Of a stretch of 64,000 nt of DNA, positions 21,425 through 31,751 are shown piece by piece (positions within the stretch are counted from its first letter, which is position 1; the number at the start of each line of letters is the position of its first letter). The stretch is taken from the NCBI GenBank assembly GCA_010015655.1, contig ML976658.1:763087-827086 (forward strand), written 5' to 3'. Below the pieces are notes generated by a model, which had not been told where the DNA came from, did no database searches, and was given only the letters and a program-made list of their open reading frames with translations. The position numbers and the translations under genes were made by a program. The DNA comes from Bimuria novae-zelandiae CBS 107.79. Lineage: Eukaryota > Ascomycota > Dothideomycetes > Pleosporales > Didymosphaeriaceae.

Positions 21425-21553
21425 TGTAAGGGAGGAATGGAGGAGTCTACTGAGGTTTATTGGGGGTCCCGGAGGGGCCTATATAGTACTAGACATAGGG
21501 GTAGGCAGGGGTCCTGAAACAGGGCTGAAACTAGGCCCTCATCCACTGTGACA
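21425..21553. repeat. right LTR of the TRIM-like element
   Basis: 129 bp, same ends as the left copy, followed directly by the second TAAGC. Confidence 0.85.
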
Positions 21554-21558
21554 TAAGC

Positions 21559-21921
21559 GTTAATTCAATAAATATGAACTACGCCTGGATTTCCTTCCAG
21601 GAGTGTTGACGCAGTGAGGGAACTCAGTTAATAAGCGTTGATAAATCTATAGACTAGGATAGAGCGCCGAGGTTTAGGTTTTAAGGGTAACTTATACGTA
21701 GAGAGATCTTAGTTAATATTAAAGCGGTATAGGAGTTGCTTAATATCTAACCCCCTTACGCTATATATCTAAGTATTACTGTGTAGCATAATCCCGTTCA
21801 TAAATAAATAAAAACTGGCTCTTTAGTTTTGTATGCTTTTATTCGTGCGCCTAAACGGACCTAGGACGATGCGAGCCCATTCTATAACACTTGGAGCCCG
21901 TTCTATGGTCTCCTGAGCCTG
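21559..21921. other. AT-rich spacer, partly RIP-like
   Basis: No gene seen. Some stretches lack CpA like the repeats further on, so this may be a fragment of an older repeat. Confidence 0.4.
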
Positions 21922-22779
21922 TTATATGGCCTCTGGGGAGTGTTTCGTGGCCTCTGGAGTCTGCGCGACTAGACGTCTTCGCTTCACATCGCGGCGTCCT
22001 CGAACAAGAGGTATGTCATCATCGGAAGATTCTGCCTCGGTGTCCACGCGGTGGCTACAGCTAGCATCAAAGTCGTACAGATCCACCTCCTGTCCATCAA
22101 GGTGGAAGGGATCCTCTTCTTGCTGCTCATCCACGTCATATAAGTCGGCTTCTTATCCATCGTGGAAGGGATCCTCGTCCTGCTCGTCCACATATGGATC
22201 CAAGTCATGCTCATCCACATCATATGGATCCACTTTCCATCCATCCAGATCTCGGCGATCCAGACTGGCCATGTCAAATGGCTCGATGTCTTGCTCGAAG
22301 AAGTCGTGGTGATCCAGACGGATCGACATCGTCATTGAAGAGGTCGTAGTGGTCGTCCTCGTTCTCGTCAAACGGATCGACGTCGTTATTGAAGAAGTAA
22401 CCGTGCTCTGATTATCCTCGTCAGATGGATGTACGTCCTGATGGGAGAGGTAGCCGTACTTGTGATTGTCCTCGTCCAACGGATAAACGTCTTGCCAGAC
22501 AATGTCCTCCGGTCCCTCTTGCCTTACAACGGGTACTACGGGCACTACGCTATGAGCGTTAACACCGAAATTAGAGTTGAGTGCATCGATGTGCTTAGAC
22601 AGATGTAATAAAGACCCATAGATAGAGAGCTTGCTCGTGATGTCTGTTGCGGGGTGGTACACGTACATTATAATGTAGGGATTGGTGGCTCCTTTCTTCT
22701 TCTTGGACCACGGTGGCGGGTGTTGCTGAATATCAGCGTCACCACTCCAATCTACGAAGCGCTCCTCCACAGTAAGCAT
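21922..22779 (-). pseudogene. acidic repeat protein, broken
   Basis: The reading starts at MLTVEERFVDWSGDADIQQ (22779; an in-frame ATG at 22824 is possible). It goes through a fold-like N-terminal part into imperfect acidic repeats of the type DVxPxDEDN, DVDPFDENEDDHYDLFNDD, DLDPY and EDPFH. About 100 nt (22325-22420) only make sense in the next frame, after which the first frame resumes, so there is a pair of compensating shifts. A TAA at 22153-22155 stands where the parallel repeat unit has Gln (DG-Q-E), which fits CAA to TAA by RIP. The tail ends with a basic RRDVKRRRL, a possible nuclear signal, and stops at 21922. No family was recognised; the repeats probably made a disordered, acidic surface. 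Confidence 0.6.
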
Positions 22780-22975
22780 CAAAGGCGGCATATAGTGTGG
22801 GCGAGCAGGCAGGGCAATCAACAAGCTATATTGCTATCTGCAGAAAAGAGTGTGTGGAGTAAGGAGTCTGTCAAGGAAGAAAGGAGCGGGCGAGAGCTTT
22901 ATCTTGAAGCCAGTGGTATGTGCACCTAGATGGAACCTTCTACACGCACCACCTCTGAGGTAAGTCACGTGGCTA

Positions 22976-22992
22976 CCCCCTCCCCCCCCCCA
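22976..22992 (-). other. candidate polypurine tract of copia E
   Basis: A C-rich run on the plus strand, G-rich on the minus strand, sits at the downstream end of the minus-strand copia remnant E. This is where its polypurine tract is expected. The adjoining LTR was not identified. Confidence 0.45.
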
Positions 22993-23965
22993 AGCTGCGG
23001 TGTACCCACACCAAAGCTGATCTCTGTACTATACCTAAATAGGCAGTACACGATAGAATCTAAAGTAGAGTTCTCCGCATGCTATACCTTTCTTATAAGT
23101 ATTCTTTAATTTCTTTAATATCTTGTATTCTAAGTTGTCTTATAAAGTTAGTGTGTTTTTAACGTATAAGGCTCTTAGTAAGTCTATTAGTTAGCATTTA
23201 ATTAATAATCTTTTACTAAACTAATATATATCCTTTTACTTATTCTTATTTTAATTAATACTAGTAAGTATTACTATAGCGTATTTTTATAAATAGCTTA
23301 TTCTTATTTTTAGTAATAATTCTTACTATTTATAAGTTATTATAGTAGATAACTAGCGTAGTTTTTAGAGTAAAGTTAAAATATTTAAATAATTAATTTT
23401 ACGCTTAAAGCTCGCTAGTAGCTATTAATAAAATTAAAAGCTTTATTTTAGTAGTCAATTTTATAACTAAGCGCTATAGCTTTGCTTTTTAATCTATAGG
23501 CATACTATAAAATATAAATAAGTATCTTTATAAGCTTTATTAAGTTTCTAAGTTATTTACGAAAGCTGCGTCTAATGCTTTATAGAATAGTAGCTCCTTG
23601 TTAGCTAGTTCTACACCACCTAAGCTTAAACTTAGGTAGATAGTTTAATTACTTGTAGACTTATTATTCGCATAGTCTTTATAGGCTCCTACAGCAAGTT
23701 TCTTCGTACTAATTAGGTACTTCTATACATAATATGCTGCGCTGACATGCTTCTATCCTGGATTCTGTAGATGACGAGATAGCTCTGAGTGAGCGTGTGC
23801 AACGTCTGGCCGTGTGTATATCGCTATGTAAGCTAGCGATCTAATAAGTTCTTAATAGAGTTTCATGTGCTAATTATCTAGTTCCTCTATACTTAAGTTA
23901 AGATATCTATTTACTAGTAGTACTACTAAGTATTTCGTGCGTATAATATTATACTTCTTTATTAC
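22993..23965 (-). pseudogene. copia E pol remnant, part 2 (RT end and RNase H)
   Basis: On the minus strand, after correcting for RIP stops, one reads LAYIAIYTRPDVAHAHSEL (about 23740-23850), the copia segment between RT and RNase H. Then comes KDYANNKSTSN, the RNase H start. The sequence runs straight across the G0 insertion into 58341 onward, where the earlier part of RT lies. This element is the oldest layer of the stack. Confidence 0.75.
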
Positions 23966-23970
23966 CTTAT

Positions 23971-24279
23971 TGTTACGAACCAGAACAGGATGATAGGGGG
24001 ATAGGCGCTTATAAGGACAGGCAATCGAGGAACGGGTTAATAAGTGCGCTAAGGAGCTAACCTTAAAGTTACGTAACTACTTAGTTAATTAGTAGTACTA
24101 AGCAATAAAGCAAGGCACGTAACTACTTAGTTAATTAGTAGTACTAAGTAACTAAGCACGTAGATATATATATAGGATAGTTTCCTTTATTATACTCCTT
24201 ATAGTTAACTTATATATCTTTTGTGCGAGTAAGTTCTCTTATATAAATTAATAGTTATCTTACTTTATTATAAGATTAG
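23971..24279 (+). repeat. 5' LTR of G0, first part
   Basis: 309 bp up to the G1 insertion; the last five bases (ATTAG) are the G1 target. It contains two copies of a ~45-bp unit with CTACTTAGTTAATTAGTAGT. Confidence 0.9.
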
Positions 24280-24711
24280 TGTTATAAGGCGCTCACACCT
24301 TGTTCTAATCCGGGTTAGGGCGGTAAGGTATCGTGGTGCTTTATAGATTATTTAATAGTATAAGTTAATGCGACACTTAGCGCAAGACTAGATAATTTAA
24401 TCTTATAATAAAATAAAATAACTATTAGTCTATATAGGAGAACGTACTTGCATAAAAGATATATAAGTTAACTATAAAAAGTATAATAAAGGAAACTATC
24501 TTATATATATACCCGCATGCTTAGTTACTTAGTACTACTAATTAACTAAGTAGTTACGGGCCTTACTTTATTACTTAGTACTACTAATTAACTAAGTAGT
24601 TACGTGCCTTACTTTGTTACTTAGTACTACTAATTAACTAAGTAGTTACGTGCCTTACTTTGTTACTTAGTACTACTAATTAACTAAGTAGTTACGTAAC
24701 CTTAAGGTTAG
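24280..24711 (-). repeat. 3' LTR of G1, first part
   Basis: Reverse-complement LTR from TGTTATAAGG up to the copia A insertion point; it continues at 29099-29184. It is longer than the other LTRs because of extra copies of an internal ~45-bp unit. Confidence 0.88.
24515..24700. repeat. minisatellite in the G1 LTR, four units
   Basis: Four tandem units of about 45 bp, each with TTACTTAGTACTACTAATTA and ACTAAGTAGTTACG. The other LTRs of this family (51300-51725, 57910-58335 and the G0 5' LTR) have two. Each unit holds the inverted pair ACTTAG/CTAAGT. Confidence 0.8.
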
Positions 24712-24934
24712 TGTCCGATTATATAGCCTCTATCTGTTGTGGATATAAGGCTGGAGCACTCTCTCTTTTGTACTATTCTAAATAGGGCTAGCGCTACAGC
24801 GGCACTTATTTGGAGCCTCGCACACATCTGCATTCCAGGAACACAGAACACGAACATTATTAATTAATTATTACATTTATCAAATTCTTATCATTACATT
24901 ATCTCAAAGTAACAGAACACTATTAAATCTAATA
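24712..24934 (+). repeat. 5' LTR of copia A
   Basis: Starts TGTCCGATTATATAGCC; the end AAATCTAATA is the RIP-altered form of AAATCTGACA. Confidence 0.9.
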
Positions 24935-27900
24935 ATTAAGAGTCTTATTGCCTCCGCTAAGCCAATTATAATAGCCCTATTAACCCTTAGAGATCCCACA
25001 GTGATTCTAACCAACTACACGAACTACACACTGTGGCTAAACTAGCTAAAAACAAAATCCTAATTCCTAAAGGTCTAGAACATTATTAACCCAGCGCTAA
25101 TAGATAAACTAAGACAGAAACCCGTAATGCCGATACCTCCCGCGATAGGCAACTACTAGCCAAGCACGGCGTATATAACTGCGAATCCGAATAATATGCT
25201 AATAATGCCCTTATATTTATTAACGGCAGGCGCGAAAGCATACAAAGACAATAGTAATTATTATAAAGGATAGCTAGAAATATACAAGATCATAGATCGC
25301 GAATACCAAGAGGAACAGGTTAGCCTAAACTAAGTAGTTACTATTATCTAATTAACAGTTTCTGCGCGTCTCTAGAACAACTACTACCTCTTAGATTAAT
25401 TAATTAAGTAGTAGATTAATAACCTTATAATTATAGTTAGGGTAGACCTGCAAGACGAATACAGACGATTAAGGGCAAGATACTAAGAAGCCCTTAAGCT
25501 AATAAAAATAGCTAGATTATAGGCTATATAGCTATCTAAGTACGATCATGCAGCTACAAAAGTAAAGACTAATTAAGTCTTAGAGCTTTAAAGGCTAGAC
25601 TTAGTTAAAGAAGACTTTATAAAGGCAGTTGTCCATGTCGCATCTATATAGGTAACGACCTTTTAGCAATATAGAAGCAAGGATGTAGCTATCTTACAGA
25701 AGCATATAATAAAACTTTTTTAAGACTACATAATCCTGCAGCACCTAATTAAGGGCAAATAAAAGGGCGCTTTTGCTACTGCAGGTTCATCTCTCGCTAA
25801 CGGTGGTGAATCCACCTAGGCCACAGACAGGGACGCCTCTCTTATGGATAAAGCAGTAATATTAAAATATTAGAGTAGACCTCGTAAACAACGAAATAAT
25901 AGTTAACGTACTAGAGCTAAGTGGTCCGCGATTACAAACAATAAGCTAGTGATAGCTAGTAGCCTTAAGTACCCTACTTATAAACAACGCTATAGTCTAT
26001 AAGACTACTTCTACGCTTTCCTAGACAAACAACTAGAATAGTTTAGGCTAAAGCCAAGCATAGTTGCCCTAATTAAGTTTAGGCTAGAGAATAACCCTGC
26101 GCTTCAAGAAAGCCTAAGGATAATAAAGAGGGCTAGATTACAGGCACCTATAATTAAATTATCGCATACTCCTACTCTAACTTAAATTACTAAGGCTAAT
26201 AATGAGTGACTAGATAGACGCAAGATTACTAAAATCCTAGCGAGCTTTAACGCCGCATCTTTCTACACTAAATTAAATACATACCTATTGCGATGCTTAG
26301 CCATACTTAATTTAGGCATAACCTGCTATATCTTTAACGACATTAATCGCTTTATCTTATACTAGCCACCGGCGCCAGGAGACTTTATATAAGCAGGGAA
26401 TATATAAATATAAATTAAAGGATATAAGAGCGTCTATCTTAACATATAAAGTGCAAGCGGCAATTAAATAATATAACTAGATAATATAGCCTATTACCCT
26501 AATTTGCTTTGCAACCTTGTATCGTTCTAATTACTCTAGAGGCAAGGCCTTTAGTAGGACATAAGGGTAGACCTAATAACTCTAAAGAGAAGAGACAATA
26601 CTGTGCTAGCAGAACTCTAAGAATTACATAGATAATAGGTATTAGAATATAAAACAAGGCTAGCAGGTAGTATTCCTACTAATACTGCGCACGCCACTCA
26701 CAAGACTAACACACGCACTAAACAAAGACCGCAGAAGGCAAACGCATAGACCTGGCACTAGCGATTAGGCTATCTAGGCCCTTAGGCCCTTAAACACCTC
26801 GTGCAGTAATCTAAGGGGGTGAGGATTAAAGGTCTCCTTATAGTAAAATGTAACGCCTGCGGTAAAGCAAAACTAAAACGGCAAATACGCTGGCAAGCTA
26901 GGGAGCGAACTAAAGGCCCTGGCGAGCGAGTCGTAATAGACTTTCACGACTATAAAGCAGAGAGCTTAACAAGAGAGAAGAGCTAAATACTAATTACTAA
27001 TTAATTTTCTAGCTTCGCATAGGACTTCTACTTCAAGGATAACTGCCTAGCACGGTTAATTATTAAATTACTTAGCACTTTTATATAGTTTATAGAAGTA
27101 CAATACAACGTTATAGTGAAAGTAATTAAATCTAATAATAAGATCTTCTTTATTAAGGCTAATATTAAGAAGTGGTGCGCGGCGCAAGATATTAAGATTA
27201 AGCCTTTAGCACTAAATACTTAAGTATAAAATAGAGGAGTAAAACGCTTAAGAAGTGTAATTAAAGAGAAAGCGCGCGCAATGCGACTTAACTATAATCT
27301 ACTATAGTAGATATAGCCTAAGATTACGGGAGCCGCAGTCTACCTATATAATTAAACGCTAAACTATACTAACTAATAGCGATCTCTATATAAAGTGTTC
27401 TTTACAATAGTAGCCTTTTAGAACGGCATTGTTACCTAACCAAAGAAGCCTAATTAAGCTTACCTAAAAGCATATAGCTGCAAAGCGTTTGTAATAACCA
27501 ACAACACAAAACGCGGCAAAAGCAGGCTTTAAAGGCTTAACCTTAAAGCATAGATTAGCTACCTTATTAGCTACAGATTAACTAACATTTAGAGAATATG
27601 GATTCCCTCTCTAGCAAAGATAATCAGTACTCGCGATATAATATTTAATAAGGATACTATGTTCTTAGGCAAAACTAAAGACCTAATAAACAACCTTATG
27701 TACAGCATATTAGAAGAAATAGTAGCCTAGGTGCAATTAGTAAAGTTACCTCCCTTACCTTAATAAGAGCATGCCACTAAGTCCTTCTTTAAGGATAAGA
27801 CAATTAGTAAAGCGCCAGAGGAAGAGGCTCCTAAGTGCAGGCAAGATAGGAGAGCTAGGTACGAATATCTAACGCCTCTATTAACGCCGCCACTAGTAAC

Positions 27901-28870
27901 ACTCCTTGCACAACTAATAGCAGGAGATAATTAAGCTATACTACTATAAATAGTGCAAACAGGATAGTTGCAAACAAGCCTATAGGCCGCAGCCTTTATG
28001 GCAGGCACTAAAGCCAATAGCAGCGGCAAATACAAAGGCAAGACTCTTAATAAGGCGTAGCTTCGACAAATAATTATATTAGGTAAGAAGCCACATCGAA
28101 GTATGCTTCTAGAGCCACCTACATGCCGAAGCAAGCTCGAAGATCACCCTCTTTATAATATGTGGAAGGAAGCAGAACGATCCCATCTACAGAGCCACAA
28201 GGAAATAAAGTCTTAGAGCGAGGTCGCAGTAGCTCTAGTAAAGGCAATAGGCCATCAAATCCTCGACTGCATGTGGGTATATACCTACAAATTTGATAAT
28301 ACACTCGATCGCAAGAGTTCACAAGGATACGTTATTAAATTATTTGGCGGCCTAATTGCCTGGAAAGCAAGCAAGCAAGATATAGTTACTATATTAACAA
28401 TAGAGGCCGAACTTCTAGCGCTTTTATAAGTAGCTAAGGAGGCTATCTTCACTTCACGATTACTCCAGGAGCTCCAGATCACTATAAGCAATCGCCTAAT
28501 TATAATTAACTATAATAATTAATAGACTATTCGCCTTATTATTAAAGAAATCGCAAAGCTGCAGACCAAGCTCCGCCATATAGATATTTACAATTATTAG
28601 CTAAGACAAGAAGTCACACTTAAGATAATTAAGGTAGACTATTAATGCTTAGAGGACATAGTTACAGATAGACTTATAAAGGCCCTGCTAGTGAACAAAT
28701 AAAGCAAGTTTCTAAATAGGCTAGGACTTAAAGATATATTAGATAAGATTACTAATTAAGAGGTTGCCCTGCAGGATCTACAGCAGAGGATAGAGGCCTT
28801 TAAGTTAGAATAATAGATAGATAAATAATACAAAGGTCCAGCTTAAGGATAAGCCCAAGCTAAGGGGGTG
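24935..28870 (+). pseudogene. copia A gag-pol remnant
   Basis: Gag, protease and integrase-like stretches are recognisable only after allowing for TAA/TAG in place of Gln and Trp codons. Integrase-related VIDFHDYKAE lies near 26934-26965. The RT core with the catalytic YVDD is absent by deletion. The RNase H part follows (IEAELLALL near 28400), then the pol tail. It could not have made cDNA by itself in this form. Confidence 0.8.
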
Positions 28871-29093
28871 TATCCGATTATATAGCCTCTATCTGTTGTA
28901 GATATAAGGCTGGAGCACTCTCTCTTTTATACTATTCTAAATAGGGCTAGCGCTGTAGTGGCACTTATTTGGAGCCTCGCACACATCTGCATTCCAGGAA
29001 CACAGAACACGAACATCATTAATCAATTATCACATCCATCAAATTCTCATCATTGCATTATCTCAAAGTGACAGAACACTATTAAATCTGACA
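28871..29093 (+). repeat. 3' LTR of copia A
   Basis: 223 bp, starts TATCCGATTA (TG changed to TA by RIP) and ends AAATCTGACA. Confidence 0.9.
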
Positions 29094-29098
29094 GTTAG

Positions 29099-29184
29099 CT
29101 TCTTAGCGCACTTATTAACCTGTTTCTTAATTACTTATCTTTATAAGCGCTTATCCCTCTATTATCTTATTCTAGTTCGTAACA
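29099..29184 (-). repeat. 3' LTR of G1, second part
   Basis: The remaining 86 bp of the interrupted LTR, ending TTCGTAACA in the plus direction. Confidence 0.88.
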
Positions 29185-29221
29185 CTATCCCTCCCTTTCT
29201 AGTCTTTATCCGCGAAGAACT

Positions 29222-29737
29222 ATGCCTATTAACTAAATAATTAGCATTTATCGTTATCGCGAACTTATCTTTACTATTAAGGCGTACAAAAGCGTTATAG
29301 TATTAAAATATTTTAACTATAAGACCTATTCGCGAGTCTATAAGGTATTAATTTATTTAGAAAAATATAGTAAATGCCTAAAGAGGGGCGCGAAGTGCAA
29401 CGTAGCTATTACTTATAATAAGTTTTTTTATTTAGTTACTAAGAAGCAAAAATTAAATACATAAATTTTTAAAGCGCGAAAAAAGTAAAATATAGTATTT
29501 AAAATAATACGAGTAGCGCGTGCGAAAAAAGAGTATTTAGCTAAATAATTAGCTTTAAATATAAAGCGTGCTAAGAAGGTAATTACTATTAAGAGCACTG
29601 CTTTAGAGGAACTAGAGGAAGGCCCTCCTTAGCCTGCTTAGCTAAATAGCCTAGTTAAGCTAACTCCCCGTGTCTGGTTGGCTGCGGAAGAACTTCCCCT
29701 TGATTTCTAGGACAACCCGGCGCCTTTGTCGTCCTAG
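29222..29737 (+). pseudogene. antisense ORF of G1 (downstream of pol)
   Basis: A 172-codon frame from ATG 29222 to TAG 29735-29737 runs against the direction of G1 pol and fills the space between pol and the LTR. RIP has put stops at Gln/Trp-type codons, but there is no indel relative to the G0 copy, which has exactly the same 516-nt length. Readable parts are VLKYFNYKTYSRV, KCLKRGAKCNV and a Lys/Arg/Glu-rich, probably coiled, second half. Fungal gypsy elements are known to carry extra antisense ORFs with a Cys-x-x-Cys-like segment and a coiled coil; membership there is my inference. Confidence 0.6.
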
Positions 29738-31501
29738 GTCCGCCTCGGACGTGGGGCCTCAGGATGCCCCTTGTGGAACTTCTCTAAGGCCTCTTTGCAG
29801 TTAGTAAGGTTCCTCGCTAGTTCCTACGTGTTGTGGCTTTCCAGCCATCCTTCCCACTTCACTAGGTACTTATACTAACGCCTAATCTTTTTTAGATCCT
29901 TAATTACTTTAACCTTATACTCCTTATCCTTAAGTTTAAGTTATGTTTCTAGTTCGGCGTTTGGTGGTGCTGGTTCTAATAATAACTTATAGAAGACTAG
30001 GTGGATCTATATACCCGTAAGTAACTATAGTTTAAAATTAACTAGTCCTCTAACCTTTTAAATTTTAAATAGTCTTTTTTAAAGGTTATCTAGTTTTTTA
30101 CTTAGTCTTATTATCTTAAAAATTTTTCGCGAGAGGAGGACTCTATCCCCCTCCTTAAAAATTAGTTTTATAATCCTTTTTTTATTTACCTATTACGCTA
30201 TTTATTTATTACACTACGTAATATTCTCGTGTAGTATTTTATATAGATTCTATATAAGTTTAGCTTTATTAGCTGCGTCCTTTGTAATGCTCTAGATGTC
30301 TAATGGATCCCGGTAAGTCGTTAGCTTATATCCATGGTTAGCGTAATAGGCGAGTATCCTGTAGTTGCCAATCTTGTGCTATTGTATGCCAGCTAAGCTA
30401 TTAGTAATAGTTTAACCTAATTATCTTAAAACTTATTTATATATATCTAGAAATATTATTCTAACGTCTAGTTTATTTGCTTAGTTTAGCCATCTATCTT
30501 TAGGTAGAAGCTTATTGTGAGCTCATACTTAATCCTTAGCTTAGCTATAAACGTAGTCTAATACAAGGACGTAAATATCCTTACTCTATTAGTAATAAAC
30601 TTGTCTAGTTATCTAACCTGCAATATAAGTTCCTGTTTAACTATATACGCTAGTTCGTCGGCCGACATGGCTTCTTTAATAGGTATAAACCTAGATTCCT
30701 TAGAGAGTTAATTAACTATAACTAAAATTAAGTTATAGGGATTCTTGTTCCCTAGTGCTAGTAATGCTAGTAATTTTACGATAAAGTCTATAGTTACGCT
30801 TAACTATAGTCTTAGGGGCAGCTTTAGTGGCTATAAGAGGCTATAGGGCTTATATCTCTTAGGCTTATTTTTATAATAGGCTAAATAGTTATCTAAAACC
30901 TTTTATACTGCCTAACGTAGCCTAGGGATGGCATATTCGTTCGCAATTTAACGCGTTATTTTAGTAATCTCTAAGTATCCCTAATCCTTATCTTTGTGTA
31001 ACTTTTTAATTAGTAGCAGAGCCACCTGCTTGCTAATTTAGATATAGTTTTAATAGTCCTATACTATTAATTTTATAGCTTAGTAGAGATTATACGCTTA
31101 GTAATCCTCGTTCGTAAGCCTTTCGTAATCCTATATCCTATTTATAGCTAGTTCGTAATAAGTTAAGTCTACGCGTTGCACTTCCAGTGCTAGCGCAAGT
31201 TATGTCTTATTATAGTAGATGGTTCTATCTTTTATATATATTAAGATTATAATATAGTTACCACCGTCGCCTTCTTCTACTAGGTCTAATTATCTACTTA
31301 GGGCGTCTGCTACAGCGTTTGCGTTTCCTAGCAGATGCGTAATGCGAAAGTTAAATTCTATTATTTATTTAAATAATCTAGCCTATCGCTAATTAAGCTT
31401 CTTAGTCGTCGTGAAGCGGGTTAGATTAAAGTAATTAAAAAATACCTCTATTTAATACTTAGCTCCCTTAAGCTATACTTTTTATTATTTAAAATAGTTA
31501 A

Positions 31502-31751
31502 TGTCTGCACTGCCTCGCCTTCCGCGCTAAGGGAACTGTGTAACCCAATCATACCCTTGTGCCCCCTCACTTCTAGTTAACCTGATACTGTACCGAAACC
31601 CCTTCGCCTCCACACCACCTGGTACTCGCTCACATCCACGAGAACTGGAAGGAAGGTATATAGAACTATTACAGAACACACAGACAATACAGACACTAGA
31701 TACCAAAGACAGAGAGTTACTTGTTCATTCCTTGCTACCTGTGAACCGACA
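31502..31751. mobile_element. solo LTR, 250 bp, TSD GTTAA
   Basis: Unmutated sequence in the middle of RIP-damaged G1 pol. It starts TGTCTGCACTG, ends GAACCGACA, and is flanked by GTTAA at 31497-31501 and 31752-31756. G0 has the uninterrupted site (agttaataatagctag near 55590 on the opposite strand). The inner TATATAGAAC is a plausible promoter. The family is not otherwise present in the window. Confidence 0.85.

Larger units (their letters stand above)
20747..21553. mobile_element. miniature LTR element (TRIM-like) with TSD TAAGC
   Basis: Two 129-bp direct repeats (20747-20875 and 21425-21553) start TGTAAGGGAGG and end CTGTGACA. They enclose 549 bp and are flanked on both outer sides by TAAGC (20742-20746 and 21554-21558), so this is one integrated element. 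No gag or pol coding is seen inside. The right internal part repeats a TCGTAGG...AGTCGT.TAAGACAGC unit two to three times. 95 Ns interrupt it, so the true length is not fixed. Confidence 0.85.
24712..29093 (+). mobile_element. copia A, RT-deleted, TSD GTTAG
   Basis: LTRs of 223 bp lie at 24712-24934 and 28871-29093; GTTAG occurs at 24707-24711 and 29094-29098. The internal region is only about 3.9 kb because most of reverse transcriptase is missing: the reading jumps from MWVYTYKFD to NTLDRKSSQGY at about 28295. A polypurine tract (taagggggtg) ends at 28870. It is inserted in the G1 3' LTR. Confidence 0.92.

Noticed and set aside
24060..24140. Repeated units with spacers, considered as a CRISPR-like array
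   Set aside because: Tandem LTR minisatellite in a eukaryotic genome; no spacer diversity.
27931..28491. Three minus-strand ORFs
   Set aside because: Antisense of copia A pol; RIP removes stops on the opposite strand and creates such ORFs.
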